Shown piece by piece: positions 45,036 to 55,080 of a DNA stretch of 64,000 nucleotides. Numbering within the stretch: position 1 is the stretch's first letter; each line of letters opens with the position of its first letter. Source of the stretch: Saccharomycopsis phalli. Its lineage: Eukaryota > Ascomycota > Saccharomycetes > Ascoideales > Saccharomycopsidaceae. The notes beneath the pieces were generated by a model, which was given only the letters and a program-made list of their open reading frames with translations, searched no databases and was not told the origin of the DNA. The stretch lies in contig CP073213.1 of the NCBI GenBank assembly GCA_020342235.1, positions 1,652,501-1,716,500 on the forward strand, given 5' to 3'. The translations under genes were made by a program, and so were the position numbers.

Positions 45036-48000
45036 ATGAATTCTACAAGTGAAGCGACTGCTAGCGACGGATATACTGTTTATAAAGTGTCAATGGTTCG
45101 AGTGTTGCTCTGCATCGGGCGATGGGTGTTGATGCAATTGCTATATCTCTTACCAGCGCCTTTTATCAAGGTGCTACAAGGGCGGATTCAGTTTTCGATC
45201 TCTTTGAGTACTTTGATATTTTTGACGCTACTAGGAATAGGGATTATGTGGATCGTTTTTCGATATAGGTTTTTGAATGTTTATGAAAAGCTACACTCCG
45301 AGCCATATGACACTAATGCAAATCAAGAGATGTTCGTTGACTCGGGGGACTACGACCAAGAAAAGTCGGGGTTCTCGTCCTATTTAGAGGAATTCCTTAG
45401 TGCGATCAAGATCTTTGGCTACTTGGAGAAGCCTGTCTTTCATGAGCTCACCAGAGCCATGAAGACTCAGAGGTTTGACAAGGGTGAGATTTTTGTTCTT
45501 GACAATACCTTGGGCTTCTCGATTGTGGTGGAGGGTTCTGTTAATGTGTACTCTAAAGTAGGAAAGGAGGTTCACAATGTGAGTCAGTTGAATACATTCA
45601 CCCCAGACACTTACTTGTTGAACGGGGAACGATTTAAGTTGCTCAACTATGTCAAGGTAGGCAATCCATTGTCCTCCTTAGCGAGTATCCTTTCATTGTT
45701 CACGGAATATGCTACCTCATACGGAAGAGGGGATCAGATGTTTACTACGATGCGTGTTTCGGCGTCCAATCTGGAATTTGACATGGAAGTGTACCCAGAA
45801 TACGACGATCACGACGATGTTATGCGACTTAGCTCGCATGAAAATTTGGCATCCCTGTCAAGTCTTCCGGATTTGATGGCCCAGGCAAATACAGATTGCA
45901 CAATCGCCATTATTCCTGCAGAGTCGTTTAGAAGATTGACACGAAATTGGCCCACTGCTGCCTCGCACATAGTCCAGATTGTCTTGACAAGATTATATCG
46001 CGTCACTTTCCTGACTGCACATTACTACTTGGGTCTTACTAACGAAATCTTCCAGACTGAGGTTAAACTCAATGACCAGGAAAACACACAGCTACCACAG
46101 TATCTCTTTGATTCTGTGATCAGGAAGGTAGATGAGGAACTCGCAAGTGGTGAAACTGGCCCGGGGAATCCTTCATCTTTCAAGCGACGCAACTCTACCA
46201 GTAGTTCAAATGTGGTTCTCAAGGGAGGAGTTGAGGAGTTGATCTCCCCGACATCAAGACGAAGCAACACAATTCTATCTGATACCCACTCCCGACATAT
46301 TCTCTTAGATGCGAGAGACAGTCGTCATCCTGGAGATTTACTTTCAAACGTGCCAATTTCGCGAAACACTCAACAGACACATACGGCCACGTTCAGTGCA
46401 GATGAGGAAACTGAGGATACTGTTTTACGATTAGCTGTTATCGAGAATATCTTTAAATTTTTGGGCGTGGATCAGAAAAACTTAAATAGTCCAATTATGC
46501 GTTCCTCGAGTTCCATCTCTCTTATCAACTATAGCAATGGACTTGGTAGAAAGGACCTGAATGGTACGCCTAGTCCAAGAGATTCAGTCAGTGGAAGCAT
46601 TGCTGGTATTAGAGGCACGCTATCTCCAAAGAGAGTATTGTTATCTGATGATGCGGAGAGCATAGACTTTGATCAAGTTAAAACTGAGTTTGCCTCAGGA
46701 ATTAAATTTCAGTTTGTAAAAAAAGGAACACAGTTAGTGGAACAGGGGTCTCGGAATACTGGATTATATTACGTTGTCTCTGGAAGTTTGGATGTTCTAT
46801 ACTACCCCAAGGATTCGTTGAATGGTCCGAAAGAAATAAAACTATTCACCGTGAGCCCGGGTTCTATTACAGGATATTTGGCCTCAATTGTGGGACAAAA
46901 GTCGCTAGCCACGGTAAGGGCTTCTGCGGATTCGTATCTTGCATTCCTTCCACAAGATATCATTGGTAAGCTCTGTGAGAAGTATATCACCATATACTTG
47001 TCTATAGCCAGAAAGTTGGTCAAGGTGATCAACAAGGATCTACTTGATATGGATTTTGCCGTAGAGTGGATGCAGGTGAATGGTGGTAATTCTATTTATA
47101 AACAAGGAATGGATGCTACAGGAATATATGTGATACTCAGCGGCAGATTCAGGGAGATTAGAGAAGTGAATCTGAAATTACAGACTCTAGGAGAGTATGG
47201 TCAAGGAAGCAGTCTTGGAGAAGTAGAAGTGTTGACGGCTTCGAAGAGACCTAGTTCGTTGGTGGCTGTTAGAGAATCGGAGGCTGCAAGAATACCCAGA
47301 TATTTATTTGAGTTTTTAGCCCTAAGGAATCCCTCAATTATGATTCAAATTTCAAGATTGGTAGCACGGAAAGCGTCGGCGAACAATAGCTTTGCTTCCA
47401 TTCCAGAAGCAGTTCACAACAATGCTAAACCGTTCTTTTCCAATTATAACACAATCACAATTCTTCCTACAAGTTACGGAGTTCCTGTTAATGAATTTGC
47501 TTCCAAGTTAGCTGGGGAGTTGAAGAATCTTGGAAAGTCTGTCATCTCTTTGAATCAGGCATCAGCATTGAATTTACTTGGCAGACATGCTTTTGATAAG
47601 TTGGCAAAGATCACACAGTCTGGGTATTTTACTGAATTAGAGCAACGATATCAGGTATGTCTCTATATCGTTGATACGCCTGTTAGTTCTACTTGGTCCC
47701 GTGTATGTGTCTCTCAAGGTGACTGTATTTTACTTCTTGGTAACGCCGCTTCGGATCCAGTTGTTGGTGAGTATGAGAGATTGCTTCTCAAGCTCAAGAG
47801 CAGTGCTCGTACTGAACTTGTCTTGCTCCACCCTGAACGAAATGTGGTACCGGGGTCCACTAATAACTGGTTGAAAAGCCGACACTGGGTGGATGCACAT
47901 CACCATATACAATTTCGAGTTCACAGAGATGCAGAGTCAATGGCATACTCTGAACGACCGACACCTTTTTTGACCAATCTCCGTTCGAGGGTAGCAACGC

Positions 48001-49037
48001 TAAGACAAGACTTGCTGAAAGATAGTCTGTCAGGAGGAAACGCTTACTACACGCCTTTTGACGTACACAAGAACGACTTTGCCAGACTTGCAAGAATATT
48101 GTCAGGCCAGGCAATTGGTTTGGTGCTTGGTGGAGGAGGAGCGAGAGGATTGGCACATCTTGGCGTTATTCAAGCCTTGGAAAAGGAAGGAATTCCTGTA
48201 GATTTGATTGGGGGTACTTCCATCGGCTCATTTATCGGAGGGTTATATGCTAGAGAGTATGACTTGGTTCCTATATATGGGAGAGTCAAGCAGTTTTCTG
48301 GGAGAGTGGCTAGTATCTGGAGAACTCTTTCCGACTTGACATACCCACTAGTTGCATACACCACAGGACATGAGTTCAATAGAGGTGTGTGGAAGGCCTT
48401 TGGAGATAGCAGAATTGAAGATTTTTGGATTTCCTTCTATTGCAACTCGACCAACATTACAAACTCAGTCATGGAGTTTCACACTACGGGATATGCATGG
48501 CGGTTCATCAGAGCCTCAATGTCGCTTTGTGGCCTCGTGCCTCCTATAGTAGACCATGGTAATATGCTTCTTGATGGAGGATATGTTGACAACATGCCGG
48601 TTCTGGAAATGAAAAGATTAGGTGCCAGTATTATATTTGCAGTTGACGTGGGTTCGGTTGACGACAGAACCCCGATGAAGTATGGCGACACATTATCCGG
48701 GGTCCTTGCATTAATCAATCGTTGGAATCCATTTTCGAGCAGTCCGTCGGTTCCTAGTATGGCTGACATTCAGTTGAGATTGGCGTATGTTGGATCTGTT
48801 GTAGCTTTGGAAAAGGCAAAGGCTACACAGGGTGTGATTTATTTGCGGCCCCCTATTGAGAATTTCGGGACACTTGCCTTTGGGAGGTTTGAAGAGATTC
48901 ACAAAGTAGGTCATGAATATGCCACCAAGATATTGAAGGAAAAGAGAGAACAAGGCAAAATCCCAAAAAACCTTGGACATGGTGAGCCAGCCAAATCCAG
49001 AGAACGCTTTAAAATGCAACGACGCAACTCCATATAG
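45036..49037 (+). CDS. NTE1: Lysophospholipase Nte1 (neuropathy target esterase)
   Basis: The 1333-aa protein has N-terminal membrane segments (about 20-75) and cyclic-nucleotide-binding-like domains (about 110-350, 540-640, 660-770). The patatin esterase domain has GLVLGGGGARGLAHLG (about 1025-1042), nucleophile Ser in GGTSIGSFIGG (about 1060) and the Asp in LLDGGYVDNMP (about 1180). The ending ILKEKREQGKIPKN is typical. Nte1 is an ER enzyme that deacylates phosphatidylcholine to glycerophosphocholine. It is shorter than S. cerevisiae Nte1 (about 1679 aa), mainly in the linkers between the nucleotide-binding-like domains. Confidence 0.96.
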   Translation: MNSTSEATASDGYTVYKVSMVRVLLCIGRWVLMQLLYLLPAPFIKVLQGRIQFSISLSTLIFLTLLGIGIMWIVFRYRFLNVYEKLHSEPYDTNANQEMFVDSGDYDQEKSGFSSYLEEFLSAIKIFGYLEKPVFHELTRAMKTQRFDKGEIFVLDNTLGFSIVVEGSVNVYSKVGKEVHNVSQLNTFTPDTYLLNGERFKLLNYVKVGNPLSSLASILSLFTEYATSYGRGDQMFTTMRVSASNLEFDMEVYPEYDDHDDVMRLSSHENLASLSSLPDLMAQANTDCTIAIIPAESFRRLTRNWPTAASHIVQIVLTRLYRVTFLTAHYYLGLTNEIFQTEVKLNDQENTQLPQYLFDSVIRKVDEELASGETGPGNPSSFKRRNSTSSSNVVLKGGVEELISPTSRRSNTILSDTHSRHILLDARDSRHPGDLLSNVPISRNTQQTHTATFSADEETEDTVLRLAVIENIFKFLGVDQKNLNSPIMRSSSSISLINYSNGLGRKDLNGTPSPRDSVSGSIAGIRGTLSPKRVLLSDDAESIDFDQVKTEFASGIKFQFVKKGTQLVEQGSRNTGLYYVVSGSLDVLYYPKDSLNGPKEIKLFTVSPGSITGYLASIVGQKSLATVRASADSYLAFLPQDIIGKLCEKYITIYLSIARKLVKVINKDLLDMDFAVEWMQVNGGNSIYKQGMDATGIYVILSGRFREIREVNLKLQTLGEYGQGSSLGEVEVLTASKRPSSLVAVRESEAARIPRYLFEFLALRNPSIMIQISRLVARKASANNSFASIPEAVHNNAKPFFSNYNTITILPTSYGVPVNEFASKLAGELKNLGKSVISLNQASALNLLGRHAFDKLAKITQSGYFTELEQRYQVCLYIVDTPVSSTWSRVCVSQGDCILLLGNAASDPVVGEYERLLLKLKSSARTELVLLHPERNVVPGSTNNWLKSRHWVDAHHHIQFRVHRDAESMAYSERPTPFLTNLRSRVATLRQDLLKDSLSGGNAYYTPFDVHKNDFARLARILSGQAIGLVLGGGGARGLAHLGVIQALEKEGIPVDLIGGTSIGSFIGGLYAREYDLVPIYGRVKQFSGRVASIWRTLSDLTYPLVAYTTGHEFNRGVWKAFGDSRIEDFWISFYCNSTNITNSVMEFHTTGYAWRFIRASMSLCGLVPPIVDHGNMLLDGGYVDNMPVLEMKRLGASIIFAVDVGSVDDRTPMKYGDTLSGVLALINRWNPFSSSPSVPSMADIQLRLAYVGSVVALEKAKATQGVIYLRPPIENFGTLAFGRFEEIHKVGHEYATKILKEKREQGKIPKNLGHGEPAKSRERFKMQRRNSI

Positions 49038-49090
49038 TTTATATAATTCGTTACACTAAATGCTCATTACAATATATTAGTATACACGCT

Positions 49091-49413
49091 CTAGTCATCT
49101 AGCTCTGGGGACGAAAACAAAATAACAGAATCGCCACGGACAAATATCATCTCTGACTTTTTCGTTGCTGTCTTTATGTCCTTCTTGCCGTCTTCCGCAA
49201 TATATATCGTTTCAACGGCATCTCCTAATACCATGTTACAATGGCTATCATATGCCTAATCAAGTTAGTAAAGGGAAAGAAAAATATGCCATGCCTACTT
49301 ACATGCAATTTTCCAACGATTTCTCTGGCGCCACGAAGCTTTACTACTATAGTCTCGTCAATTAAAGACTTTATAAGATCAAGAGGCTCATTAGTTTCAA
49401 ATTGGCTGGCCAT
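49091..49413 (-). CDS. LSM3: Sm-like protein Lsm3, two exons
   Basis: Exon 1 is 49413-49303 and exon 2 is 49255-49091, giving 91 aa. Exon 1 encodes MASQFETNEPLDLIKSLIDE and the first Sm strands up to GKLH. Exon 2 gives AYDSHCNMVLGDAVETIY (Sm motif 1), a short loop, and EMIFVRGDSVILFSSP (Sm motif 2). Lsm3 is in both the cytoplasmic Lsm1-7 decapping ring and the nuclear Lsm2-8 U6 snRNP ring. The second exon has no ATG of its own and would be missed without the intron. It is convergent with NTE1, whose stop is 53 bp away. Confidence 0.96.
49256..49302 (-). other. Spliceosomal intron of LSM3 (47 nt)
   Basis: Donor GTAAGT, consensus branch TACTAAC, acceptor TTGATTAG. A phase-0 pyrimidine-rich intron that joins the two Sm halves. 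Confidence 0.96.
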
Positions 49414-49530
49414 TTTGAATGCTGTATAGTTTTCCAGGAACGTGAAATGCTAGTGGACAATACCACATGCAGGGTAACTTGTGTATTTTTTTGTGGTTGA
49501 CTTTCAGAAATTTTCATTTTAGAGTGAACG

Positions 49531-50418
49531 ATGAAGCAATTTAATAGGGCGTTTCACAGCTCCCAAATACTAAATGGTAGGCTTCGATCGAATATCAAGT
49601 TAAGATCACCAATCCCACCGACGGTTAAGAACATTGAAGTTTCAGAAAGCCATCCGTTGTGGCAGTTTTTCCACAATAAGCAGTTATTAAGAACCTCTGA
49701 TCAATTAGCAGAGAACGAGAATAGAGCTTGGACTGTTCCTGAGCTTCGAAGAAAGAGTTTTGACGATTTGCACAGTTTGTGGTACAACTGCTTGAAGGAG
49801 AGAAACTCCTTGGGAAGAGAGACTGAGTATGTCAATTCGTTGCGAAGCATGTCACCGCTCTATGGAGACGACAGCTTTGTGGCGTCATATGTTAAAATTT
49901 CTGATGAAATAAGAACTACCATGTGGCGAATTAGACATGTATTAAGTGAAAGACAGCATGCCTTTGACGGTGCTCGGAAGGTTCTCCCCGAATATAAGCA
50001 GCAATTTTTGGACAACTTCCGAGAAAGATACTTAGAAGCCACGGAAGGTGAGACCGAAGATATAAACGAGCAGTTGGATAGATTGAACTGGGCAATTTTT
50101 GGCGTCAACATCAACAGTACTACCGATTTCAAGGCTAATCAGGATGTGGCAGACTGTGCCATTTACAATGCCAATCTTAAAATAGAAAAGTACGGGACTA
50201 GTGAGCAACAGGAGCAGTATCGAATCGAACATGTTTATGATGCAATGCCATTGTTTATTGAACCAATCAATAACAGAGGCAGCTTGGATGAGCAATTGAA
50301 GGTCGTTGACCAAAATAGAGAAGCGGAAGATTACAATGATATTATTAAATTAGTACCGGCCAAGCAAATAGAGCAAGCTATTTTCAACTTGGCTGGTGAG
50401 GACGAAGGACAAGTGTGA
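49531..50418 (+). CDS. MRPL4: Mitochondrial large-subunit ribosomal protein uL29m
   Basis: The 295-aa protein starts with a mitochondrial presequence (MKQFNRAFHSSQILNGRLRS), then HPLWQFFHNKQLLRTSDQL and the L29 core WTVPELRRKSFDDLHSLWYN with LKERNSL. A further helix carries IRTTMWRIRHVLSERQ. This is the Mrpl4/uL29m arrangement: a bacterial L29 core with a long fungal C-terminal extension. It sits near the polypeptide exit of the mitoribosome. It is divergent from LSM3 over 117 bp. Confidence 0.95.
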   Translation: MKQFNRAFHSSQILNGRLRSNIKLRSPIPPTVKNIEVSESHPLWQFFHNKQLLRTSDQLAENENRAWTVPELRRKSFDDLHSLWYNCLKERNSLGRETEYVNSLRSMSPLYGDDSFVASYVKISDEIRTTMWRIRHVLSERQHAFDGARKVLPEYKQQFLDNFRERYLEATEGETEDINEQLDRLNWAIFGVNINSTTDFKANQDVADCAIYNANLKIEKYGTSEQQEQYRIEHVYDAMPLFIEPINNRGSLDEQLKVVDQNREAEDYNDIIKLVPAKQIEQAIFNLAGEDEGQV

Positions 50419-50448
50419 TATGCTTGTCTTCTTGTAAATATACACTGG

Positions 50449-51510
50449 TTAAATTGACTGTAGTATTTCTTCCGTTTTTATTATCTTCCTACGCTTGGTA
50501 GGCAATTCTTTCGTGGGCTTGGATTCTCGTTTTTCTTTTACATTTACCCCGTTATTTAGGTCGCTCAAGTCGGCAGCAAACAATACAGAGTGTGCCCATC
50601 CTGCATAGTCGCCCCACATATTTCGGAAAAAGTCACCCGTCTCCAGGTACGTCTTCTGGTTCAATACTTTGCCGCTTTTGAACTTGTAGTCACGCTGGGC
50701 AATCGTCCAAACATGTGTGTCGATTGGAACAACATCGTGCTTGTCGAGACTCATCAAACACACACAATCAGCAACCTTGGGACCCACTCCTGTGAACTTG
50801 AGTAGACTCGAATGAGCCTCTGGGTATGTACTGCTGCGAAGTTTGTGGAGATTTGCAAGGCCATCTGGATCGCCGCTTATCATCTTGGCGGTCTTCTGTA
50901 TGTACTTTGCCCTGTACCCAAAGCTTAAGTCACGTAATTTCTGCTCAACTTCGTCACTGGCTAGGTCCTGTGGGGTTGGGAAAGTATAATACTTTTGGCC
51001 CTCGTGAGTACATATATAATTTCCAAAGTTCACACAGAGGTTCTCGCACATCTGCGAGATCCGCTTGACGTTGTTGTTAGTAGAGCAAATAAACGATATT
51101 AAATTTTCCCATGGGTCCTGCCGAAGGATTCGAATTCCTCCAAAATTTTTGCTATTCTTTTTAAAATTGTCGTCCTTCGCCGACCATTCGCGGTATAGTT
51201 GCTGTAGCTCAACATTAAGGTTTAGGTAGTTCTTAACCACTTCCAAAGTGTCATCAACATGCACCTTACTATCATCCGGAAATATGCAACCCACAGAGAT
51301 CCTCTCTGGGTCCTGCCTTAAGAAGATGACTCTCCCGCTCAATGAGCATGACCAAGTCTGGTTGATGTTCTTCCATCTAAAAGCCTGGCCGCATCTCAAG
51401 ACTCGGGCCAACGAGACTTCCTAAACATTAGTAATCTTGTTTGACGTAATTCCGATTTTACCATTCATTACATTTTCCAGAATCGCAAGGGTTTTCCATG
51501 TTAGTTTCAT
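50449..51510 (-). CDS. OGG1: 8-oxoguanine DNA glycosylase/lyase, two exons
   Basis: Exon 1 is 51510-51472 and exon 2 is 51420-50449, giving 336 aa. Exon 1 supplies MKLTWKTLAILEN, and splicing gives EVSLARVLRCGQAFRW, matching the Ogg1 N-terminus. The helix-hairpin-helix carries the catalytic Lys (GVGPKVADCVCLM) and Asp (VVPIDTHVW), plus LISFICSTNNNVKRI. Ogg1 removes 8-oxoG paired with C and nicks the strand in nucleus and mitochondria. A basic Lys/Arg C-terminus (TKRRKIIK) looks like a nuclear signal. In TLAILENE the Leu after Ile is CTG; relatives have Ser or Asn there. Confidence 0.95.
51421..51471 (-). other. Spliceosomal intron of OGG1 (51 nt)
   Basis: Donor GTAATG (non-consensus at positions 5-6), branch TACTAAT, acceptor GTTTAG. 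The donor is the weakest part of the call, but phase 0 here gives the conserved N-terminus. Confidence 0.85.
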
Positions 51511-52298
51511 GTCACAGAGTACCGAGGGTAACGCACACTCAATTGTTTTGAAAAAATAAATGTACCTAGGGTGCACCCCCGCTTCCGATCACAACCAAGA
51601 AGTTCCGTGGCCGTCCCGGTCATGTAGGGGGACCAAAATTATTGATTGTACGAGATTAACGATTTCTAAGGAATATTATTCTGTATTCGGACAGATTATT
51701 TCAAGAGGAGAAGCCAGAAATTATCCGAATGATGGCACATTGTACGTCAACCTGCGTGAAGACCCCCTTTACATCACTGGAATATTACGTAATCAGATGA
51801 GATGCAAAGTGTATATTGCTATGCGAACTTGGTTGATTTCGGAAAAAAACAATTTGACCACAAAGATGTACCTGTTTCACATTTTATCCGTTAAACATCA
51901 GACTCGCTTATCTAACCATATTTATTATACCTTTTGGCATCTAATATTTTCCGATGGGAAAGCCCAGATCAGGTCACCAGTAGAACAAGTCCCTAAATTA
52001 TATTACGTAGATTGCGGATAAATTCTCCGCTCTTACCCCAACGCATAAACCATCAACAATTGGCCTTGTGCCTCGTTATGCATACCTTTCTGTTTGCATC
52101 ACGTATCTAGGTTTAATCCGAACATGTCGCCGTCATGAAGCTTAGTGTTAACACTTACGGATACGTCGTTGCGTTTGGTTTCGGTAATGGCACAAATTGA
52201 GTTTTTGTAATGGTTTGTAATTGGCCAGATCCACAATCAGCTTAGAGTTTGTGCTGGTATAAATAATCCAGGTTTTCGTATTGTAATCAACAGAAAAA
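51511..52298. promoter_or_regulatory. Upstream region of the beta-glucosidase gene
   Basis: 788 bp between divergent OGG1 and beta-glucosidase. It contains a TATA box TATAAATA at 52258-52265, 34 bp before the ATG. Mig1-like CCCCGC is at 51577-51582. An ATTCGGA (51685-51691) and TCCGAAT (51724-51730) inverted pair and the tight inverted repeat at 52014-52030 are also present. A 153-codon open frame (51560-52021) has no recognisable content and I treat it as chance. Confidence 0.5.
52014..52030. promoter_or_regulatory. Inverted repeat GCGGA-N7-TCCGC, probable Zn2Cys6 activator site
   Basis: CGG and CCG half-sites facing inward with nine bases between them (CGGATAAATTCTCCG), about 270 bp before the beta-glucosidase start. 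Spaced CGG/CCG pairs are the usual target form for binuclear zinc activators, including sugar regulators. Confidence 0.5.
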
Positions 52299-54908
52299 AT
52301 GCTTTTCACTTTCTTCTGTTTATGGTTGAGCATCACTTATGGTGCTCCAATCGACAGCAATAACATCACTATCCTATCCCTACCTGGCTCACATTGGCAG
52401 AGTCCTGGGTACTACCCTTCTCCTCAAGGTGGAAGAATCGCCGGTGTGTGGCAAGACGCTTATGCCAAGGCAAAGGCGTTAGTGGCCCAAATGACAATAG
52501 CTGAGAAGGTGAATTTGACCACCGGTTCTGGTTGGGAAATGGGTCCTTGTGTTGGGAATACTGGGTCTGTTCCAAGACTCGGGATTCCTCAATTGTGTAT
52601 GCAAGATGGTCCTTTGGGGGTTCGGTTTGCGGATTTCGTTACTGGGTTTCCGTCAGGAATGGCCACTGGCAGCACATTCAACAAGGAATTGTTCACAAAA
52701 AGAGGTGAAGCACTTGGGTCTCAGTTCAAGGCCAAGGGCGTTCATGTTGCACTTGCGCCAGTTGTCGGTCCACTTGGATTGAAAGCCGCTAGTGGGAGAA
52801 CCTTTGAGTCGTTTGGATCTGACCCATACTTGCAAGGTTTGGGTGCTAGTGAGACAATCAAGGGATTGCAGTCTAAAAAGGTCATGGCATGTATCAAGCA
52901 CTTGGTTGGTAACGAACAAGAGAGATTTAGACAAGCAAACATGGCCGACCCAGTAACAGGTACCAAAAACAAGGTTGCCATTAGTGCTAACATCCCGGAC
53001 CGTGCTATGCATGAATTATATGCTCGACCTTTTGGTGATGCTATTAAAGCTGGTGCCGGGTCTCTCATGTGTTCATACAACACTGTCAACAACACGTATG
53101 CTTGCGAAAACTCATACTTACTCAACAACTTGTTGAAGGAGGAATTGGGCTTTCAGGGCTTTGTCATGTCAGATTGGGCCGCACAGCATTCTGGTGTTTT
53201 GTCTGCTATTGCTGGGTTGGATATGACCATGCCAGGTGAAACTGAAGACTGGGACTCTGGACAAGCTTACTGGGGTCAAAATCTAACATTGGCTGTTTAC
53301 AATGAGTCTGTTCCATTGGAAAGATTGGATGACATGGTGACGAGAATCATTGCTGCCTTTTACTCCATTGATGCTCTTCCTAGTGAGAATGATGTGCCTA
53401 ATTTCTCATCATGGTCCACTAAAACAGAGGGGACCCAGTATATCTTTGATAAAGACGGACCTATTGTTCAAATTAACCAGCATGTTGACCCTACCACTGA
53501 ATTCACTGAGGAGGTTGCGTTGACCGTCGCTGAAGAAGCAATTGTCTTGTTGAAAAATGTTAACAACACTTTGCCAATAACTAAGAGCAAAGTACAAAAG
53601 CTCCTTCTTTCAGGAATTGCAGCAGGACCAGATCCTCTTGGATATGAAATTGCTGATCAAGGAGGTTCTAATGGAGCCATCTTTCAAGGCTGGGGTTCTG
53701 GAAGCGTTAAACCAAAGTACGAAGTCACTCCTTTTGAAGCTATTTCTTACAAGGCCAGAAAGAATTGGATGCAATTTGATTATATCAGAGAGTCGTATGA
53801 TCTCAAGCAGGTTTCCACTATAGCCAGTGATGCTCATATGACCATTGTGGTTGTTAATGCAGGTGCAGGTGAAGGATACATTACAGTGGACAATAACACT
53901 GGCGACAGAAAGAACTTCACCTTGTGGAATAATGGAGATGCTTTGATTGAAAAGGTTGTATCTGTTTGCTCGAATGTTGTGGTTGTGGTTAATACACCAG
54001 GACCTGTGGATATTGAGGCATGGATTGATCATGTGAATGTCACAGCAGCATTATGGGCAGGACCTTTGGGAGACCACTCCGGAACTGCCATTGCCAATAT
54101 ATTGTTTGGAGATGCCAGTCCTTCTGGACATTTGCCATTTACTATAGCCAAGGACACTGCAGATTACGTCCCGATTATTAACCTGAATCCACATGATGGT
54201 CGTCCTCAAGATGACTCGTTTGGCGAGATAGATTTGTTGCTTGACTATAGATACTTTGACGAAAAAAACATCACTCCAAGATTTGAATTTGGCTTCGGCT
54301 TATCATACAATTCGTACCAGATAAGCAACTTGCAAATCAGAAAATCGGGTGCTGGAACCATTTCTCCGGCTGCTGATTATTTGCCCGTTTATTCCTATGA
54401 TGACGGGAAACAGCTCGATACTCCTTCTGATTCATATTTTCCTTCCTTCATTAGAAAAGTTCAATACTATCTCTACCCATACTTGGATCCAAACCAGGAG
54501 ATTAAGAAAGGAGACTACCCTTACCCAGACGGCTACAACCTGCAACAAAGATATACGCCTGTTGCTGCAGGCGGTGGCTTGGGTGGGAATCCAGCCTTGT
54601 GGGAGGAAGCTTATGAAGTCCAAGTAAGTATTATCAATGACGGTAATAGTTCTGATAGCTTCGTTGCTCAATTGTACCTTGAGTTTCCAGAGGATTGTGC
54701 GATTTCTAGTCCACGACAATTGAGAGGTTTCGAGAAGGTCAAGCTTGGTCCTAATGAAGAGCAGGTTGTTACATTTTCTTTGCTCACAAGAGACTTGGCG
54801 GTTTGGGATGTTGTGCAACAAACATGGGTTGTTCAAAGCGGTACCTATAATATCCGAGTCGGCAAAAGTTCCAGGGACTTTAGTGTCACTGGTTCCTTCA
54901 CCATCTAA
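52299..54908 (+). CDS. Secreted beta-glucosidase, glycoside hydrolase family 3
   Basis: The 869-aa protein starts with a signal peptide (about 1-16, cleaved near TYGAPID). The GH3 N-domain has MTIAEKVNLTTGSGW, CVGNTGSVPRLGIP, QDGPLGVRF, ACIKHLVGNEQE and the nucleophile Asp in GFVMSDW (about 291). The C-domain has LLSGIAAGPDP, WGSGSVKPKY and GEGYITVD, and a fibronectin-III-like end has QLRGFEKVKLGP. Many N-glycosylation sites are present. It closely resembles the Saccharomycopsis fibuligera BGL1/BGL2 enzymes as I recall them, and cleaves cellobiose and other beta-glucosides outside the cell. In GYNLQQRYTP the Leu is CTG where the S. fibuligera protein has Thr. Confidence 0.96.
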   Translation: MLFTFFCLWLSITYGAPIDSNNITILSLPGSHWQSPGYYPSPQGGRIAGVWQDAYAKAKALVAQMTIAEKVNLTTGSGWEMGPCVGNTGSVPRLGIPQLCMQDGPLGVRFADFVTGFPSGMATGSTFNKELFTKRGEALGSQFKAKGVHVALAPVVGPLGLKAASGRTFESFGSDPYLQGLGASETIKGLQSKKVMACIKHLVGNEQERFRQANMADPVTGTKNKVAISANIPDRAMHELYARPFGDAIKAGAGSLMCSYNTVNNTYACENSYLLNNLLKEELGFQGFVMSDWAAQHSGVLSAIAGLDMTMPGETEDWDSGQAYWGQNLTLAVYNESVPLERLDDMVTRIIAAFYSIDALPSENDVPNFSSWSTKTEGTQYIFDKDGPIVQINQHVDPTTEFTEEVALTVAEEAIVLLKNVNNTLPITKSKVQKLLLSGIAAGPDPLGYEIADQGGSNGAIFQGWGSGSVKPKYEVTPFEAISYKARKNWMQFDYIRESYDLKQVSTIASDAHMTIVVVNAGAGEGYITVDNNTGDRKNFTLWNNGDALIEKVVSVCSNVVVVVNTPGPVDIEAWIDHVNVTAALWAGPLGDHSGTAIANILFGDASPSGHLPFTIAKDTADYVPIINLNPHDGRPQDDSFGEIDLLLDYRYFDEKNITPRFEFGFGLSYNSYQISNLQIRKSGAGTISPAADYLPVYSYDDGKQLDTPSDSYFPSFIRKVQYYLYPYLDPNQEIKKGDYPYPDGYNLQQRYTPVAAGGGLGGNPALWEEAYEVQVSIINDGNSSDSFVAQLYLEFPEDCAISSPRQLRGFEKVKLGPNEEQVVTFSLLTRDLAVWDVVQQTWVVQSGTYNIRVGKSSRDFSVTGSFTI

Positions 54909-55080
54909 AACTGTTGTTATCTCCGTTTTTATTTAGAGTTTTCTTTATCAAACTAGGGCCACTGTTTACGTATATACCCAATTTACGCTTGATTTTCATA
55001 ATACAAACGATAGTTGATTACTCCGTACAGGGCACAGAAACATAATTTAGAATTTAATCAAAAAAAACTAGTTAGAATGC

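Noticed and set aside
44826-45052. Overlapping small open frames on both strands between SEC39 and NTE1 (68 codons on plus, about 45 on minus)
   Set aside because: Either could look protein-like, but neither has a recognised family or a clear start with an intron that fits the pattern here, and the plus frame overlaps the NTE1 start.
51560-52021. 153-codon open frame between OGG1 and the beta-glucosidase
   Set aside because: Composition and content look random, no motif is recognisable, and it overlaps likely promoter elements.
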